A stretch of 64,000 nt of DNA from PS1 clade bacterium (GCA_003331985.1 QOQK01000002.1:27986-91985), one strand, 5' to 3'; positions 7,585 to 17,133 are shown, numbered from the stretch's first letter. Numbers and translations are program-made. Notes: generated by a model from the sequence alone, not told the origin.

Positions 7585-8825
7585 TAGTGTGCTTCCTGTT
7601 TTTCTGGTTTTGAGTGAGTTTCTGAGAAGTAATCAGCGATTTTTCCTGCAAGCCTGAGGGCCACATCTTGTTTGCTGAGCATTTCCCAGCTTTCTTCTGA
7701 TGTCCGGGTTAAAAAATGGATGGTATTAAAATCACCGCCCATTACACCGCTATCGGGGGACACATTATTTGCCATGAGCCAGTCACAGCCTTTGCGAACA
7801 AATTTTTCCCGCGCATGATCCATGACTTGATCGGTCTCAGCAGCAAAGCCGACAATTAAATCAGGGCGATGTGTGTGACTGGCGAGTCCGGCAAGAATAT
7901 CAGGGTTTTCTGTTAGCTCTAATGAAGGCGGCGTGTTGGCAGCCTGTTTTTTGATTTTTTCATGAGCTGGTTGTGTGGTTCTCCAGTCTGCAACAGCCGC
8001 AGTCATGACAGCAATCTGGCTCGGCAAGGCTTCTTCGCAAGCTGCAGCCATTTCAAGTGCAGTTTCCACGCGTATAACGCGCGCCCCACACGGGTCAGGT
8101 AAATTAACGGGACCGGATACAAGCAAAGTTTCTGCACCAAGAGCCGCCATCGCTTCGGCAATGGCATAGCCCTGCTTGCCCGAAGACCGATTGGCAATAT
8201 AGCGAACAGGATCAATGGGTTCATGCGTCGGGCCTGCAGTGACAAGTGCTTTCAGCCCTCTAAGGGGGCCTTTTGGCATGAGAGATTCAGCAACAGCTTC
8301 CATAATTTCTGTTGGTTCAGCCATACGACCTGGGCCAGTTTCGCCACAAGCCATATCCCCCTTATTGGGATCAATAATGGCAATGCCGTCATTTATGAGT
8401 GTTTCTAGATTGCGTTGCGTAGCATCATGAAGCCACATACGCACATTCATGGCTGGCGCAATCATCACTGGCTTGTCGGTTGCCAGTAAGGCCGTGCTGG
8501 CGAGGTCGTTGGCAAACCCTTGCGCCATTTTCGCCATTAAATCTGCTGTTGCCGGGGCAACAAGTACGAGATCCGCATTGCGAGATAACTGAATGTGCCC
8601 CATTTCGGTTTCATCGGTGAGGTCAAAAAGATTTTGATAGACTTTATTGCCACTTACTGACGCGAGCGTGAGTGCGGTTACAAATTCACTGCCAGATTTG
8701 CTGAGCAGACATTGAACATCTGCGCCTTCTTTTACTAATTGCCGGACGAGTTCGGGCGTTTTGTAGGCGGCAATACCGCCACCGACAATCAGCAAAATGC
8801 GTTTATTTAACAATCGTGCAGACAT
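7584..8825 (-). CDS. coaBC: Bifunctional phosphopantothenoylcysteine decarboxylase/synthase
   Basis: Makes 4'-phosphopantetheine for coenzyme A from phosphopantothenate, cysteine and CTP. The N-terminal flavoprotein (CoaC) shows [16 protein letters not shown], the [10 protein letters not shown] histidine segment, APAMNVRMW and the [10 protein letters not shown] cysteine loop. The C-terminal CoaB synthase shows [26 protein letters not shown] and the HEKIKK lysine segment. The track start (8864) adds 13 residues; ATG 8825 has AAAGGA upstream and matches homologues, giving 413 aa. It consumes cysteine, as the nearby cysK produces it. Confidence 0.93.
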   Translation of the reverse strand: MSARLLNKRILLIVGGGIAAYKTPELVRQLVKEGADVQCLLSKSGSEFVTALTLASVSGNKVYQNLFDLTDETEMGHIQLSRNADLVLVAPATADLMAKMAQGFANDLASTALLATDKPVMIAPAMNVRMWLHDATQRNLETLINDGIAIIDPNKGDMACGETGPGRMAEPTEIMEAVAESLMPKGPLRGLKALVTAGPTHEPIDPVRYIANRSSGKQGYAIAEAMAALGAETLLVSGPVNLPDPCGARVIRVETALEMAAACEEALPSQIAVMTAAVADWRTTQPAHEKIKKQAANTPPSLELTENPDILAGLASHTHRPDLIVGFAAETDQVMDHAREKFVRKGCDWLMANNVSPDSGVMGGDFNTIHFLTRTSEESWEMLSKQDVALRLAGKIADYFSETHSKPEKQEAH

Positions 8826-8914
8826 TCGGAAATCCTTTACCTGTCTGCAACTGGTATAAAACAAATTCTACCGGAATTAAATGTAATTTTAAGCTCTTGA
8901 TACCATTATGGATG

Positions 8915-10459
8915 TTATTGGAAAATACGATAGGTCAGATAACCACCTACAGCGAGACCGGTTATCAGCAATAATGGTTTTAGGGTATTTTTCTTCTCAT
9001 CTTCATAATGAATTTTAAACCCCTTATCAGAGAGAATTTTTTCAAGCTGTTCCTGATTGCGTTCAACGCGTTCCAATGTATCAGGCAGGCGCCCGATGGA
9101 TTTGGCGGCACGCTGCATGCCGTCTAATGTTTCTTTTAAAATCGCTTCAGGCCCTAATTCACCTTTAATCCATCCTGAGACAACTGGGTCTGCCGCATCC
9201 CATATATTGAGTTTAGGGTCAAAACTTCTGGCAACGCCTTCCACAACAACCATGGTTTTTTGCAGTAAGAGCAATTGTGGCTGGGTGTGCATGTCAAATT
9301 GTTCGGTGACTTCAAACAGCTGGGTCAAAACCCGCCCCATAGAGATACTGTCCGCATCCTGCCCCCGAATAGGCTCGCCGATAGCCCGCAGAGCCTGAGC
9401 AAATGCTTCCATACTTTTACTGTCCGGCACATAGCCGGCATCAAAATGGGTTTGCGCCACGCGGCGATAATCGCGGGTGATGAATCCATACAGAATTTCT
9501 GCCAGAAAACGTCGGCTATTCTTATCAAGTCGCCCCATTATGCCAAGGTCAATCGCGACGAATGTCCCGTCGGGGCAAATCAGCAAATTGCCTTGATGCA
9601 TATCTCCATGGAAAAATCCGTCGCGGAGCGCATGGGTTAAAAAAGCTTGTATCAGCCTGGCTGCAAGATTCTGCATATCATGTCCGGCGGCCTCTAGGGC
9701 TTCAAGGTCAGAAGCTTTTGTGCCATCAGACCAGTGCATGGTGACAACCCGTCTGGCTGTGGCTTCCCATATTACTTCCGGAACATCAAATTTAGCGTCC
9801 TTTAATGTATTTTCGCGCATTTCAGAAAGTGCAGCAGCTTCCATACGTAAATCAATTTCGAGTCTTACACTATCCCAAAGGGTGCGAACGCCCTCAACAG
9901 GGCGCAAGCGTCGGGCAGCAGGGATAAGTGCCTCCACCATATGGGCCACAAACATAAAGGTAGATAATTCAGTCGTTAGCTTCTGCTCAATGCCCGGGCG
10001 CAATATTTTGACTGCCACAGGCGTCCCATCTTTGAGCTTGGCTTTGTGCACTTGTGCGATGGAAGCGGCAGCAACCGGTTCGCTGAAATCGTCAAACAAT
10101 TCACTCACAGGTTGTTCAAGTTCGTCAATGATGAGTTTTTCGACAACTTTCATCGGAAAGGCGGGCAGGCTGTCTTGAAGATATTGTAAATCTTTTGCCA
10201 ATTTAAGGCCCACAATATCGGGGCGTGTCGCCAGCGACTGACCGAGCTTAATATAAGTGGGGCCAAGTGATTGCAGTTTTTTTGATAATTCAACGCCGCG
10301 AGAGTCTTGGTCAAATTTTCTTGCGCCAAAGGTAAAAATCTTGCGAAGTGCTTTTAGCCAAAGCGGTGCTTTTTCTTTGAAGTCAGGGGGAAGCAAGCTG
10401 TCCTGCGCGAACACCAGACGGATGAAGCCAATTAGTTTGAAGAAACTGAAAAGCCGCAT
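8915..10459 (-). CDS. ubiB: UbiB, ABC1/ADCK-family ubiquinone biosynthesis protein
   Basis: Atypical kinase-like ATPase required for ubiquinone synthesis, probably acting on lipid-soluble intermediates at the inner membrane. The family KxGQ-type motif is PTYIKLGQSLATRPDI; AVKILRPGIEQ carries the ATP lysine; HGDMHQGNLLI and AIDLGIMGRL are the catalytic and metal loops. The C-terminus has a transmembrane helix (PLLLITGLAVGGYLTYRIF), as in other UbiB proteins. Length 514 aa. It starts one base after the ubiE stop. Confidence 0.93.
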   Translation of the reverse strand: MRLFSFFKLIGFIRLVFAQDSLLPPDFKEKAPLWLKALRKIFTFGARKFDQDSRGVELSKKLQSLGPTYIKLGQSLATRPDIVGLKLAKDLQYLQDSLPAFPMKVVEKLIIDELEQPVSELFDDFSEPVAAASIAQVHKAKLKDGTPVAVKILRPGIEQKLTTELSTFMFVAHMVEALIPAARRLRPVEGVRTLWDSVRLEIDLRMEAAALSEMRENTLKDAKFDVPEVIWEATARRVVTMHWSDGTKASDLEALEAAGHDMQNLAARLIQAFLTHALRDGFFHGDMHQGNLLICPDGTFVAIDLGIMGRLDKNSRRFLAEILYGFITRDYRRVAQTHFDAGYVPDSKSMEAFAQALRAIGEPIRGQDADSISMGRVLTQLFEVTEQFDMHTQPQLLLLQKTMVVVEGVARSFDPKLNIWDAADPVVSGWIKGELGPEAILKETLDGMQRAAKSIGRLPDTLERVERNQEQLEKILSDKGFKIHYEDEKKNTLKPLLLITGLAVGGYLTYRIFQ

Positions 10460-10460
10460 T

Positions 10461-11231
10461 TTAAATCCGCCACGCGCTATGCAGGGCTACAATACCTCCA
10501 GAGAGTCTTTCATATCGGACATGAGAAAAGCCCGCGGCTTCTATTTCACGGGAGAAATTATCCGGCTTTGGAAAGCGTCTGATACTCTCAACAAGATATT
10601 GATAGGCTTCTTCATCGCCGGCAATAAACTTGCCGACTTTAGGGATGATATTAAACGACCAGCGGTCATATAGCTTCTCAAGAATTGGATCAGCCACATG
10701 GCTGAATTCGAGGCATAAAAATCGCCCGCCGGGTTTAAGCACCCGGTAGGCTTCTGCGAGTGCTTTATCATGATGCGTGACATTTCTTATGCCGAAAGCA
10801 ATCGTGTAAGCGTCAAAAAACCCGTCCTGCAATGCAAGTGCCTCGGCGTTACCGGCAGTAAAATTAATATTTTCCGGACGGGGTATATTTTTCTTTTTTT
10901 CAAGTCGCGTCTGTCCGGCCTGTAACATGGCTTCATTAATATCAAGAATGGTGGCGGCAAAACCGTCGCCTGCCTTGGCGGCGGCTTTAAAAGCAATATC
11001 GCCTGTACCACCCGCTACATCCAGTAGATGAAAATCTCGGTTCCCGGTGGGCAAAGCGAGGCTGTCCACCATATGCTGTTTCCAGACACGATGCAGCCCA
11101 CCCGACATAAGGTCATTCATCAGATCATATTTATCGGCAACGCTTTCAAACACACGATGCACGCGTTTTTGTTTTTCTTCTATCGGCACATCTTGCCGAC
11201 CGAATGATGCTGTAGTGGTTTTTTCTGTCAT
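10461..11231 (-). CDS. ubiE: Ubiquinone/menaquinone C-methyltransferase
   Basis: SAM-dependent C-methyltransferase acting on the demethylated benzoquinol ring in ubiquinone synthesis. Motif I is [44 protein letters not shown] and [15 protein letters not shown] are diagnostic of UbiE. Length 256 aa. First gene of the minus-strand chain and divergent from mutM, the common alphaproteobacterial arrangement. Confidence 0.95.
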   Translation of the reverse strand: MTEKTTTASFGRQDVPIEEKQKRVHRVFESVADKYDLMNDLMSGGLHRVWKQHMVDSLALPTGNRDFHLLDVAGGTGDIAFKAAAKAGDGFAATILDINEAMLQAGQTRLEKKKNIPRPENINFTAGNAEALALQDGFFDAYTIAFGIRNVTHHDKALAEAYRVLKPGGRFLCLEFSHVADPILEKLYDRWSFNIIPKVGKFIAGDEEAYQYLVESIRRFPKPDNFSREIEAAGFSHVRYERLSGGIVALHSAWRI

Positions 11232-11346
11232 GTCACTTCATTGGGCTATTTTTCAGGACGATAGCCCAATCCTAATGAATAGGCTAGAAATAGCGGCACT
11301 GAAAACTTGATATAAGTTATATGTATATCAGATTGAAAGATGTTCC

Positions 11347-12279
11347 ATGCCAGAATTACCTGAAGTTGAGACTGTTTGCCGAGGATTGCGGGCACATATA
11401 ATCGACCGCCGCATTGTTCGTGCGGAGCTTCGGCGCCCCGATTTGCGTTTCCCTTTTCCTAAAGGGTTGCAAGATCAGTTGGAGGGTAGCACGATTAAAA
11501 ATATTACCCGTCGTGCCAAATATATTTTAATTCAGGTGGGGAATGACCAAGCCGGTGAAGCGAACGACAAAATCTGGTTGACGCATTTAGGGATGACCGG
11601 ACGTTTTACTGTTTACCCGGCACAATCAGATGAAAAAGCCTTAGATGAAACTGGAGATGAAACTGGGGACACAGCAAAGGAAACTGCTCGTTTTTATCAC
11701 TCTACACATAACCAAATCGGGGCACATGACCATGTGCATATCTGGTTTGATGATCTGACGGAGCTTGTTTACACAGACCCGCGAAGGTTTGGCTACATGG
11801 ATATGATGGCGTTGAGTGATGTTAATGAGTCGAAACATTTGCGCCAATTGGGGCCAGAACCCATCGGTAATACTTTTGGCGCAGAGGTGCTGCTAGAAAA
11901 GTTAAAAAATAGGCGGGCGCCGATTAAATCCGCCTTGCTTGATCAACATGTTGTTGCCGGGTTGGGTAATATTTATGTTTGTGAGGCTTTGTTCCGATCA
12001 GGTATTTCACCGCGAAGGCTCGCGTGCCATGTTGGCCCTGTTCGTACCGGGCGGCTTATTGAAGCTATTAAAAATGTTCTCGATGAAGCGATAACCGCCG
12101 GTGGGTCAACATTAAGGGATTTCGCTGGCGCACAGGGGTCGGCAGGATATTTTCAACATAATTTTGATGTTTACGACCGCGAGGGCGAGGCTTGTTTGAA
12201 GCCCGAATGTGGCGGTAAAATTAAAAGGATTGTGCAATCTGGGCGTTCAAGTTTTTATTGTTCCAAATGTCAAAGGTGA
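11347..12279 (+). CDS. mutM: Formamidopyrimidine-DNA glycosylase
   Basis: Bifunctional DNA glycosylase/AP lyase that removes 8-oxoguanine and formamidopyrimidines. The N-terminus MPELPEVETV carries the catalytic Pro (after Met removal) and Glu. RRAKYILI holds the conserved lysine, and the end carries the zinc finger CLKPECGG...FYCSKCQR. At 310 aa it is longer than the usual ~270-290 because of an acidic insertion (ALDETGDETGDTAKETA), as seen in some alphaproteobacteria. Divergent from ubiE. Confidence 0.95.
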   Translation: MPELPEVETVCRGLRAHIIDRRIVRAELRRPDLRFPFPKGLQDQLEGSTIKNITRRAKYILIQVGNDQAGEANDKIWLTHLGMTGRFTVYPAQSDEKALDETGDETGDTAKETARFYHSTHNQIGAHDHVHIWFDDLTELVYTDPRRFGYMDMMALSDVNESKHLRQLGPEPIGNTFGAEVLLEKLKNRRAPIKSALLDQHVVAGLGNIYVCEALFRSGISPRRLACHVGPVRTGRLIEAIKNVLDEAITAGGSTLRDFAGAQGSAGYFQHNFDVYDREGEACLKPECGGKIKRIVQSGRSSFYCSKCQR

Positions 12280-12360
12280 ACAGGTGAAGATTATCAGAGT
12301 GAATCTTAATAAGATAAACATGCGGCACACAAATAATATATTGTCATCTCAAGAGAAATC

Positions 12361-12765
12361 ATGACACAAAACAACATGATGTATAAAAACCTTAAAAATA
12401 TTTCACAAAAACTGGCCATGTGGTCTGCTGTACTTGTTCTTTCAGTCGGCAGTTCTTTGGCGGCATCATTTTTGTCTGTTGCGCCGGACATACCCCTCGC
12501 ACCCGGTTTATCCGAAGCCGAGACGGGGGCTTTAATTTTTGACAAGCCGGAAGGCCGCATTGTTTCTATTGAAGCTCTGGCGGCGACCCCTTCAGCAGAT
12601 ATTTTCGCTTTTTACCGTTTAAGCTTGCCCAATCTTGGTTGGCAGAATAAGCCGGAACTGTCTGTCAGAAACAGTGAAACCTTTCACCGTGAAGGCGAGG
12701 CCCTAACAATTAAATATGAAGGCGGTGTGGTGTTTTTCCGTCTTCAGCCAATCGCTGCAAATTAA
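12361..12765 (+). CDS. Small secreted hypothetical protein
   Basis: A 134-aa protein with an N-terminal export signal (MWSAVLVLSVGSSLAASF). The mature part is short and mixed alpha/beta, with ADIFAFYRLSLPNLGW and a terminal EGGVVFFRLQPI strand. A protein of this type occurs at the same place, between mutM and rpsT, in several alphaproteobacteria, so it is likely a real conserved periplasmic or lipoprotein-like gene. No lipobox cysteine is seen and no function can be assigned. Confidence 0.7.
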   Translation: MTQNNMMYKNLKNISQKLAMWSAVLVLSVGSSLAASFLSVAPDIPLAPGLSEAETGALIFDKPEGRIVSIEALAATPSADIFAFYRLSLPNLGWQNKPELSVRNSETFHREGEALTIKYEGGVVFFRLQPIAAN

Positions 12766-12788
12766 TTCAAATTTTGTTGCTTTAAAGG

Positions 12789-12817
12789 TTGACGCTAGCT
12801 CAAGCGCGGCCTATAAA
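12789..12817 (+). promoter_or_regulatory. rpsT promoter
   Basis: TTGACG (12789-12794) and TATAAA (12812-12817) are near-consensus -35 and -10 boxes with an ideal 17-bp spacer, about 100 bp before the rpsT start. This is one of the clearest promoters in the window. Confidence 0.75.
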
Positions 12818-12825
12818 ACCGCCCA

Positions 12826-12856
12826 TCCTGATAAAAAATTATCGGGGGTGTTTTTA
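12826..12856 (+). promoter_or_regulatory. rpsT leader hairpin
   Basis: CCTGATAA (12827-12834) pairs with TTATCGGG (12839-12846) with one G-U pair and a 4-nt loop, and is followed by GGTGTTTTTA. It lies just after the predicted transcription start, so it could be a weak attenuator or a leader structure in S20 autogenous control. Confidence 0.4.
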
Positions 12857-12917
12857 CACGAAATTTACTAAATCTTATTGATTTAAAAAATCGTATTAAC
12901 GAGAAAGACCACTCATT

Positions 12918-13181
12918 ATGGCGAATACCCAATCTGCCAAAAAAATGGTTCGCAAGATTGCCAAACGTACCGAGGTTAATAAAGCCCGCCGTTCACGCAT
13001 GCGTAGCTTTATCCGTAGTGTTGAAGAAGCCATTACCGCAGGAAATAAGAGTGCAGCACAGGAAGCCCTGAAAAACGCTGAACCTGCCATTATGAGAAAT
13101 AGCCAAAAAGGTATCATGCACAAGCGGGCCGCTTCACGCAAAGTTTCCCGTCTGTCAAAGCGCATTGCTAAACTCGGCTAA
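12918..13181 (+). CDS. rpsT: 30S ribosomal protein S20
   Basis: An 87-aa, very basic protein binding 16S rRNA in the small subunit. [29 protein letters not shown] is the classic S20 N-terminus, and [19 protein letters not shown] the classic end. Gene order mutM-(secreted protein)-rpsT-dnaA is typical of alphaproteobacteria. Confidence 0.97.
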   Translation: MANTQSAKKMVRKIAKRTEVNKARRSRMRSFIRSVEEAITAGNKSAAQEALKNAEPAIMRNSQKGIMHKRAASRKVSRLSKRIAKLG

Positions 13182-13773
13182 TTATAGCTTTTATTGGCAC
13201 TTAAATTGCCACTATTCTCTAAAATCTATTCCTATTCTCATTTTCCTTCACTGACACTTTTATATTTGTCAGATTTGTTTGCTTGCTGTGACGCAGGGTT
13301 TTAAAAAATATTAAAAAAAAACAAAAAAAAGTAGAAGTTCTTGTTTCCTTCTAGTTGCCAGCCATGCTTCGTCTGGATATGGTTATTATCGGGAGTACAG
13401 GAAACAATCATCACAAGGGTTACAGAGTCACATCTCAATAAGTTCAAAATTCTTAAGTATTTTCATAAATGATGAAAAAATGCCGAGCTCAATTAGAGTT
13501 TAATCGGGCAGGATTTAAGAGCACTTTATAAGCTTGATTGAGAGCCAATTTATCTGGACGTTTTTTTAAAATTAATTTTATTAGAATGTTAATCTTCATA
13601 AATTGCGTGAACACTCTTACAGATTTTGGTTCCTTAACTCCAAAAGCGTTATGACATGATTTGAATATGTGACGATATCTTAAGTTATCTTAAGCCATCA
13701 TCTGCAAAAGCTTCTCCTGTCGCGCGAAAACAAATTACTGGTTATCAGCAAATGATTAAAGGCGGAGACGGAA
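13182..13773. other. 592-bp AT-rich gene-free region upstream of rhodanese-dnaA
   Basis: No convincing ORF or RNA gene is visible. The region is AT-rich, with long A and T runs (around 13303-13330 and 13560-13580), and holds a tandem pair of TATCTTAAG (13676-13684 and 13686-13694) spaced by one helical turn. No exact DnaA box (TTATNCACA) was found, so an origin is not supported by box content, although the position next to dnaA and the AT-richness keep it open. It may carry the promoters for the rhodanese and dnaA. Confidence 0.5.
13676..13694. repeat. Tandem 9-bp direct repeat TATCTTAAG
   Basis: Two exact copies of TATCTTAAG start 10 bp apart, i.e. on the same face of the helix, 80-98 bp upstream of the rhodanese start. 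Each contains the palindrome CTTAAG. This spacing suits a protein binding site for dimers or a response regulator. Confidence 0.45.
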
Positions 13774-14256
13774 ATGCAGAGTGATATCGAAAGGAAAGAA
13801 AAAGTATCTGTCGATTTTGCGACTCTTGAAAACTCCGCAAACGGATATGATGGTGACGTATCACCTATCACCGCTTATGAAATTCTCAGTCATGATGGGG
13901 CCGCAAATCTGGTGGATGTTCGGACTTCTGCGGAATGGGCTTTTGTAGGTGTGCCTGATGTGTCTTCACTTAACCACGAAACAAAATTTATAAGTTGGCA
14001 AATTTTTCCAGAAATGAGTCTTAACGAAGATTTCATAAATATGCTGGAAGTTGCCATTCCTAACAAAACTCCACCTGTGCTGTTTTTGTGTCGCTCCGGC
14101 GCGCGATCTGCCTCGGCTGCCAGAATTGCAAAAGCGAATGGCTATGAAGCGAGTTTTAATATTGCTGGAGGCTTTGAGGGTGATGCCAACAGCGAACATC
14201 ACAGAGGTGGGGTCAATGGGTGGAAGTCAGATAATCTCCCATGGGTTCAACAATGA
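13774..14256 (+). CDS. Rhodanese-like sulfurtransferase
   Basis: A 160-aa single-domain rhodanese. LVDVRTSAEWAFVGVPD is the N-terminal CH2-like motif; FLCRSGARSASAA is the active-site loop with the persulfide-forming cysteine; FNIAGGFEG is a further conserved motif. Probably transfers or senses sulfane sulfur in the cytoplasm; its acceptor is unknown. A GGAGA Shine-Dalgarno precedes the ATG. Located just upstream of dnaA (45-bp gap), an arrangement seen in other alphaproteobacteria. Confidence 0.85.
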   Translation: MQSDIERKEKVSVDFATLENSANGYDGDVSPITAYEILSHDGAANLVDVRTSAEWAFVGVPDVSSLNHETKFISWQIFPEMSLNEDFINMLEVAIPNKTPPVLFLCRSGARSASAARIAKANGYEASFNIAGGFEGDANSEHHRGGVNGWKSDNLPWVQQ

Positions 14257-14301
14257 TAATAATACAGGGATTATTTCTTGCATAAGCAAGATGGAGCAGG
14301 A

Positions 14302-15771
14302 ATGTCAGAAGAAAATATTAACCAAAATCGTCAAGATAAAGCCACAGACGACCTTGTAATCGCCAAACGGCAGTGGGACCGGGTCAGATCAAGATTAAGA
14401 GCTGAATTGGGGGAGGCCACTTTCAATAGCTGGTTCCGTCATCTTGAAATTTTGAAAACAACCGCTACCTCAGTGACAATTCAGGTGCCCACGAGGTTTA
14501 TTGGGAGCTGGATTGAAACGAATTACCTGAAGCGCATTCTCGGTCATTGGAAAAAAGAGAGTGAGACTATCAGTAAAATCAATATTAGCATTCAGCCTGC
14601 TATGCACCAACCTGTCGCCCAAGCTGAGACCATAAGCCGAGTGGTCACGGATAGCCGTTCTTCCCAGCCGGTTCAAAATACTCAAGTCAATCAAGTGCCG
14701 AGTGAAGAGCGCACACAGGATGATGTAGGCGCGCCTCTGGAGCCAAGATATACATTTGATAATTTCGTCGTCGGCAAGTCGAATGAAATGGCGCATGCTG
14801 CTGCCCGTCGGATTACCGATGGAGATCCGTCTTACTATAAACTGCATAATCCACTTTTCCTTTATGGCGGTGTTGGTCTTGGTAAGACTCACTTGATGCA
14901 TGCTATTGCTTGGGAAATTCGTCGTAATGACCCGAGCCGTCGTGTGATTTATACATCGGCAGAAAAATTCATGTATCAGTTCATTCGGGCGCTTAGATAT
15001 AAAGACATGATGTCTTTTAAACAGCAATTCCGCGAAGTTGATGTTTTGATGGTTGATGATATTCAGTTCATTGCCGGTAAAGAGTCTACCCAAGAAGAGT
15101 TTTTCCACACTTTCAATGCATTGATTGACGGCAATCATCAGGTGATCATTTCGGCTGATAGATCGCCTTCTGACCTTGAAGGTATTGAAGAGCGTATCCG
15201 GTCCCGATTAGGCTGGGGGCTGGTCGCAGATATTCACCCGACAGATTATGAATTGAGATTGGGTATTTTGCAGTCCAAAGCTGAAACACTTATGCGCAAT
15301 CATAAGGACGCATCCGTTCCTGAGCAGGTCTTGGAATTCCTTGCCCAGCGTGTTGCCACTAATATTCGTGAACTGGAAGGTGCGCTGAACAGAGTCGTGG
15401 CTTTCGCTTCCTTTAGTGGTCGCCCGATAACGCTTGAGATGGCAAAAGAAATTTTGCGCGATTTGCTTCGTGCGTCAGAGCGCCGGATTTCTATTGATCA
15501 GATTCAGCGCAAAGTTGCTGATTATTATAATGTCCGTATGGGGGACATGTTGTCGGCGAGGCGCTCCCGTGCCGTCGCGCGTCCGCGTCAAATAGCTATG
15601 TATCTCTCAAAACAATTAACGACTCGGTCTCTGCCGGAAATCGGTCGTAAATTTGGGGGACGGGACCATACAACAGTCATCCATGCTGTCCGTAAAGTTG
15701 AGAGCTTGCGCGAGTCAGACCCTTCGATTGAGGAAGATGTAGATCTACTACTGAGAAGTCTTGAGGCTTAA
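14302..15771 (+). CDS. dnaA: Chromosomal replication initiator DnaA
   Basis: AAA+ initiator that binds DnaA boxes and opens the origin. Domain I (QWDRVRSRLRAELGEATFNSWF), the Walker A loop GGVGLGKTHLMHA, Walker B VLMVDDIQFIAGK, sensor region ADRSPSDLEGIEERIRSR and the domain IV helix-turn-helix with GGRDHTTVIHAVRKV are all present. The track begins at TTG 14278; ATG 14302 (MSEENINQ) with upstream GGAG is preferred, giving 489 aa. Followed by dnaN, recF and gyrB. Confidence 0.96.
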   Translation: MSEENINQNRQDKATDDLVIAKRQWDRVRSRLRAELGEATFNSWFRHLEILKTTATSVTIQVPTRFIGSWIETNYLKRILGHWKKESETISKINISIQPAMHQPVAQAETISRVVTDSRSSQPVQNTQVNQVPSEERTQDDVGAPLEPRYTFDNFVVGKSNEMAHAAARRITDGDPSYYKLHNPLFLYGGVGLGKTHLMHAIAWEIRRNDPSRRVIYTSAEKFMYQFIRALRYKDMMSFKQQFREVDVLMVDDIQFIAGKESTQEEFFHTFNALIDGNHQVIISADRSPSDLEGIEERIRSRLGWGLVADIHPTDYELRLGILQSKAETLMRNHKDASVPEQVLEFLAQRVATNIRELEGALNRVVAFASFSGRPITLEMAKEILRDLLRASERRISIDQIQRKVADYYNVRMGDMLSARRSRAVARPRQIAMYLSKQLTTRSLPEIGRKFGGRDHTTVIHAVRKVESLRESDPSIEEDVDLLLRSLEA

Positions 15772-15890
15772 ATCACTCTGTATCTCTCCGCCTGCAAGCC
15801 ATACTCTTAACATCTTGCGTATCGGTATCGCCTAGAACTGCTTATAAAGCTTTTTTCTGCCCAATTAATCGGCAAAACAGACAAGAAATC

Positions 15891-15927
15891 AGCACCTAAA
15901 TAGTGTCATACGGGCCATTTAGGTGTT
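15891..15927 (+). promoter_or_regulatory. Long stem-loop between dnaA and dnaN
   Basis: CACCTAAAT (15893-15901) and ATTTAGGTG (15917-15925) are perfect complements; the stem extends to 11 bp with one G-U pair and encloses a 15-nt loop. There is no T-tract, so it is not a textbook terminator. It could be an operator or a leader structure that sets dnaA and dnaN expression apart. Confidence 0.55.
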
Positions 15928-16009
15928 ATATTCTATGGGTGATTCGTCTTTCGGCTTGCAGACGCTTAAGAGCCTTTAGAAATGCCTATCTTTAGGAGAT
16001 AATGAAGAA

Positions 16010-17128
16010 ATGAAAGTGACAATTGAACAGGGCGCCCTCCTAAAAGCACTTGAACATGTTCAGAGTGTTGTGGAGCGAAGAAATACTATCCCAATCCTGT
16101 CTAATGTTGTTCTGGAAGCTCAAAATGGGGCCTTGTTGCTTACGGCGACTGATCTTGAAATAGAAATCAAAGAGAGTATCGAAGCTGAAGTTGCCGAAAC
16201 CGGTGCCACGACAGCCCCGGCGCACATGCTTTATGATATTGTTAATAAATTACCTGCCGGCAGTCAGGTCAATCTTTCTAAAGACGAGGCCGCGACACAA
16301 CTGAGTTTGAACTCCGGCAGTTCCTCCTTCGTTTTGCAGAGCCTTCCCCGTGAGGACTTCCCATCTCTGACATTAGGTGACATGCCGCATGCCTTTGCTC
16401 TGCCGGCGGGGGATTTGCTTAGGCTGATTGATAAAACCCGATTTGCTATTTCAAATGAAGATACACGACATTATCTAAACGGCATTTATCTTCACATTGT
16501 TGATGAGGATAGCACATCCATGTTACGCGCTGTCGCCACTGACGGCCACCGTCTGGCACAGGCACAATGCCCGCAACCTCTCGGCGCAAGTGAGATGCCG
16601 GCAATTATTGTGCCGCGCAAAACGGTCAATGAGCTACAAAAATTATTGAAAAACTCAAGTGGTGAAGTTTCAGCACAGGTTTCTGAAACCAAGATTAACT
16701 TCTCACATGAGAATATTTCACTTACGTCAAAACTAATTGACGGTAAGTTCCCTGATTATAATCGTGTTATTCCGTCTAATAATGACAAACGCCTTTCAGT
16801 TGATGCCAAAGCTTTCGTGCAATGCGTGGACAGAGTATCTGCCGTTTCTAATGAACGCTCACGCGCTGTTAAGCTTAGCCTAGCGAATGACTCGTTAACC
16901 TTCACAGTTTCAAACCCTGAAAGTGGGAGTGCGACTGATGAATTGGGTGTTGGTTATAGTGCCGACTCCCTCGATATCGGTTTTAATGCCCGTTATCTCC
17001 TGGATATTACCGGTCAGTTGGATGGTGATATGGCGATCTTTGAATTAGCGGACTCCGGTTCACCAACTCTTATTCGCGATGAGCAGGATGCCGACGCGCT
17101 TTATGTTCTCATGCCAATGCGGGTTTGA
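16010..17128 (+). CDS. dnaN: DNA polymerase III sliding clamp (beta subunit)
   Basis: A 372-aa ring-forming clamp with three repeated domains. Landmarks: ALEHVQSVVERRNTIPILSNVVLEA, the FAISNEDTRHYLNGIYLH segment of domain 2, and the C-terminal LYVLMPMRV ending that forms part of the ligand pocket. A TAGGAGA motif precedes the start. The recF reading frame starts within a few bases of its stop, the conserved dnaN-recF coupling. Confidence 0.97.
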   Translation: MKVTIEQGALLKALEHVQSVVERRNTIPILSNVVLEAQNGALLLTATDLEIEIKESIEAEVAETGATTAPAHMLYDIVNKLPAGSQVNLSKDEAATQLSLNSGSSSFVLQSLPREDFPSLTLGDMPHAFALPAGDLLRLIDKTRFAISNEDTRHYLNGIYLHIVDEDSTSMLRAVATDGHRLAQAQCPQPLGASEMPAIIVPRKTVNELQKLLKNSSGEVSAQVSETKINFSHENISLTSKLIDGKFPDYNRVIPSNNDKRLSVDAKAFVQCVDRVSAVSNERSRAVKLSLANDSLTFTVSNPESGSATDELGVGYSADSLDIGFNARYLLDITGQLDGDMAIFELADSGSPTLIRDEQDADALYVLMPMRV

Positions 17129-17133
17129 GGCGC

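Noticed and set aside
13182-13773. Chromosomal origin with DnaA boxes
   Set aside because: No exact TTATNCACA box was found by reading both strands; AT-richness and position alone are not enough.
14470-15138. 222-aa minus-strand ORF inside dnaA
   Set aside because: Shadow of the dnaA coding frame; amino-acid make-up is atypical and no motif is present.
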